A stretch of DNA of 22,945 nt from Opitutia bacterium UBA6410 (GTDB lineage: Bacteria > Verrucomicrobiota > Verrucomicrobiia > Opitutales > Intestinicryptomonadaceae). Position 1 is the first letter of the stretch; every line of letters starts with the position of its first letter. Shown here piece by piece: positions 22,904 through 22,945 of the stretch. The notes under the pieces were generated by a model that made no database searches, was not told where the DNA came from, and saw only the letters and a list, made by a program, of their open reading frames with translations. The stretch is taken from NCBI GenBank assembly GCA_002437405.1, contig DJPO01000018.1, forward strand, positions 2,443 through 25,387, given 5' to 3'. The position numbers and the translations under genes were made by a program.

Positions 22904-22945
22904 TTACCTTCTTCTGCGGTACACTGCAAAAGCCAACGCCACCGC
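22904..22945 (-). CDS. 3' end of a second PEP-CTERM protein gene (partial)
   Basis: Only the last 13 codons and the stop lie in the window; the gene continues to the right. They encode AVALAFAVYRRRR, almost identical to the C-terminus of the PEP-CTERM protein at 21302-22813 (AVALAFAVYRRRK). The DNA from here through the terminator is about 92% identical to the first copy (80 of 87 positions by hand count). It is therefore very probably another PEP-CTERM protein, perhaps a tandem paralogue. Its terminator leaves only about 40 bases for the promoter and leader of the next gene. Confidence 0.8.
   Translation of the reverse strand, partial: AVALAFAVYRRRR

Noticed and set aside
1..22945. CRISPR array, tRNA, rRNA or insertion sequence
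   Set aside because: No regularly spaced repeats, cloverleaf pattern, rRNA core sequence or transposase was seen on reading; repeats present are two-copy only.

Overview
The window looks like a chromosomal stretch from a Verrucomicrobiota-type bacterium, probably an Opitutae-like gut or host-associated lineage. The pointers are PEP-CTERM anchors ending in VPEPATVAAIFG...AVYRRRK, short Lys-rich signal peptides, a secreted GH2 beta-galactosidase with a DUF4982-type module, weak AT-rich ribosome-binding regions, and GC-rich coding sequence that leaves long open shadow frames on the opposite strand. The taxonomic call is inference. No plasmid, phage, transposase, CRISPR, tRNA or rRNA signature was seen.

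Layout. 84-2894 (+) is a tight four-gene operon: a small membrane protein, an M20 dipeptidase-like peptidase, QueD and QueE (7-deazaguanine/queuosine precursor synthesis). It collides tail-to-tail, inside a palindrome, with a six-helix membrane protein (2879-3556, -). At 3640-3838 (+) is a 6S RNA-like gene with a matching sigma70-type promoter and a U-tract end, followed by an AmpG/Acatn-like MFS transporter (3878-5149). 5270-7702 (+) is a secreted GH2 beta-galactosidase with a strong terminator. 7757-8140 is a convergent intergenic interval with no supported gene but a diverged direct repeat. 8197-10593 (-) holds a 35-codon ORF, ilvB (acetolactate synthase catalytic subunit) and a cyclophilin, read in that order.

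10747-16478 (+) encodes three exported or membrane proteins ending at one strong terminator: a 1005-residue TPR-like solenoid, a 410-residue solenoid with a Pro/Ala linker and acidic tail, and a membrane-anchored VWA-like protein with a degenerate metal site. This is the best candidate for an undescribed cell-envelope system. 16649-21019 (+) has two tandem hydroxypyruvate-isomerase-like TIM barrels (about 75% identical by hand count), an exported PhoA-type alkaline phosphatase and a YibE/F-like membrane protein. The last part (-) holds a 72-residue membrane protein, a pentapeptide-repeat PEP-CTERM protein, and the 3' end of a second PEP-CTERM gene whose tail and terminator nearly duplicate those of the first.

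How the parts fit: the secreted beta-galactosidase, exported phosphatase, MFS importer and sugar isomerase-like enzymes suggest a scavenger of glycans and phosphate esters. The 10.7-16.5 kb module and the PEP-CTERM proteins concern the envelope or surface. QueD/QueE, IlvB, the cyclophilin and 6S RNA are housekeeping. All functional calls rest on motif reading alone; no database search was run.
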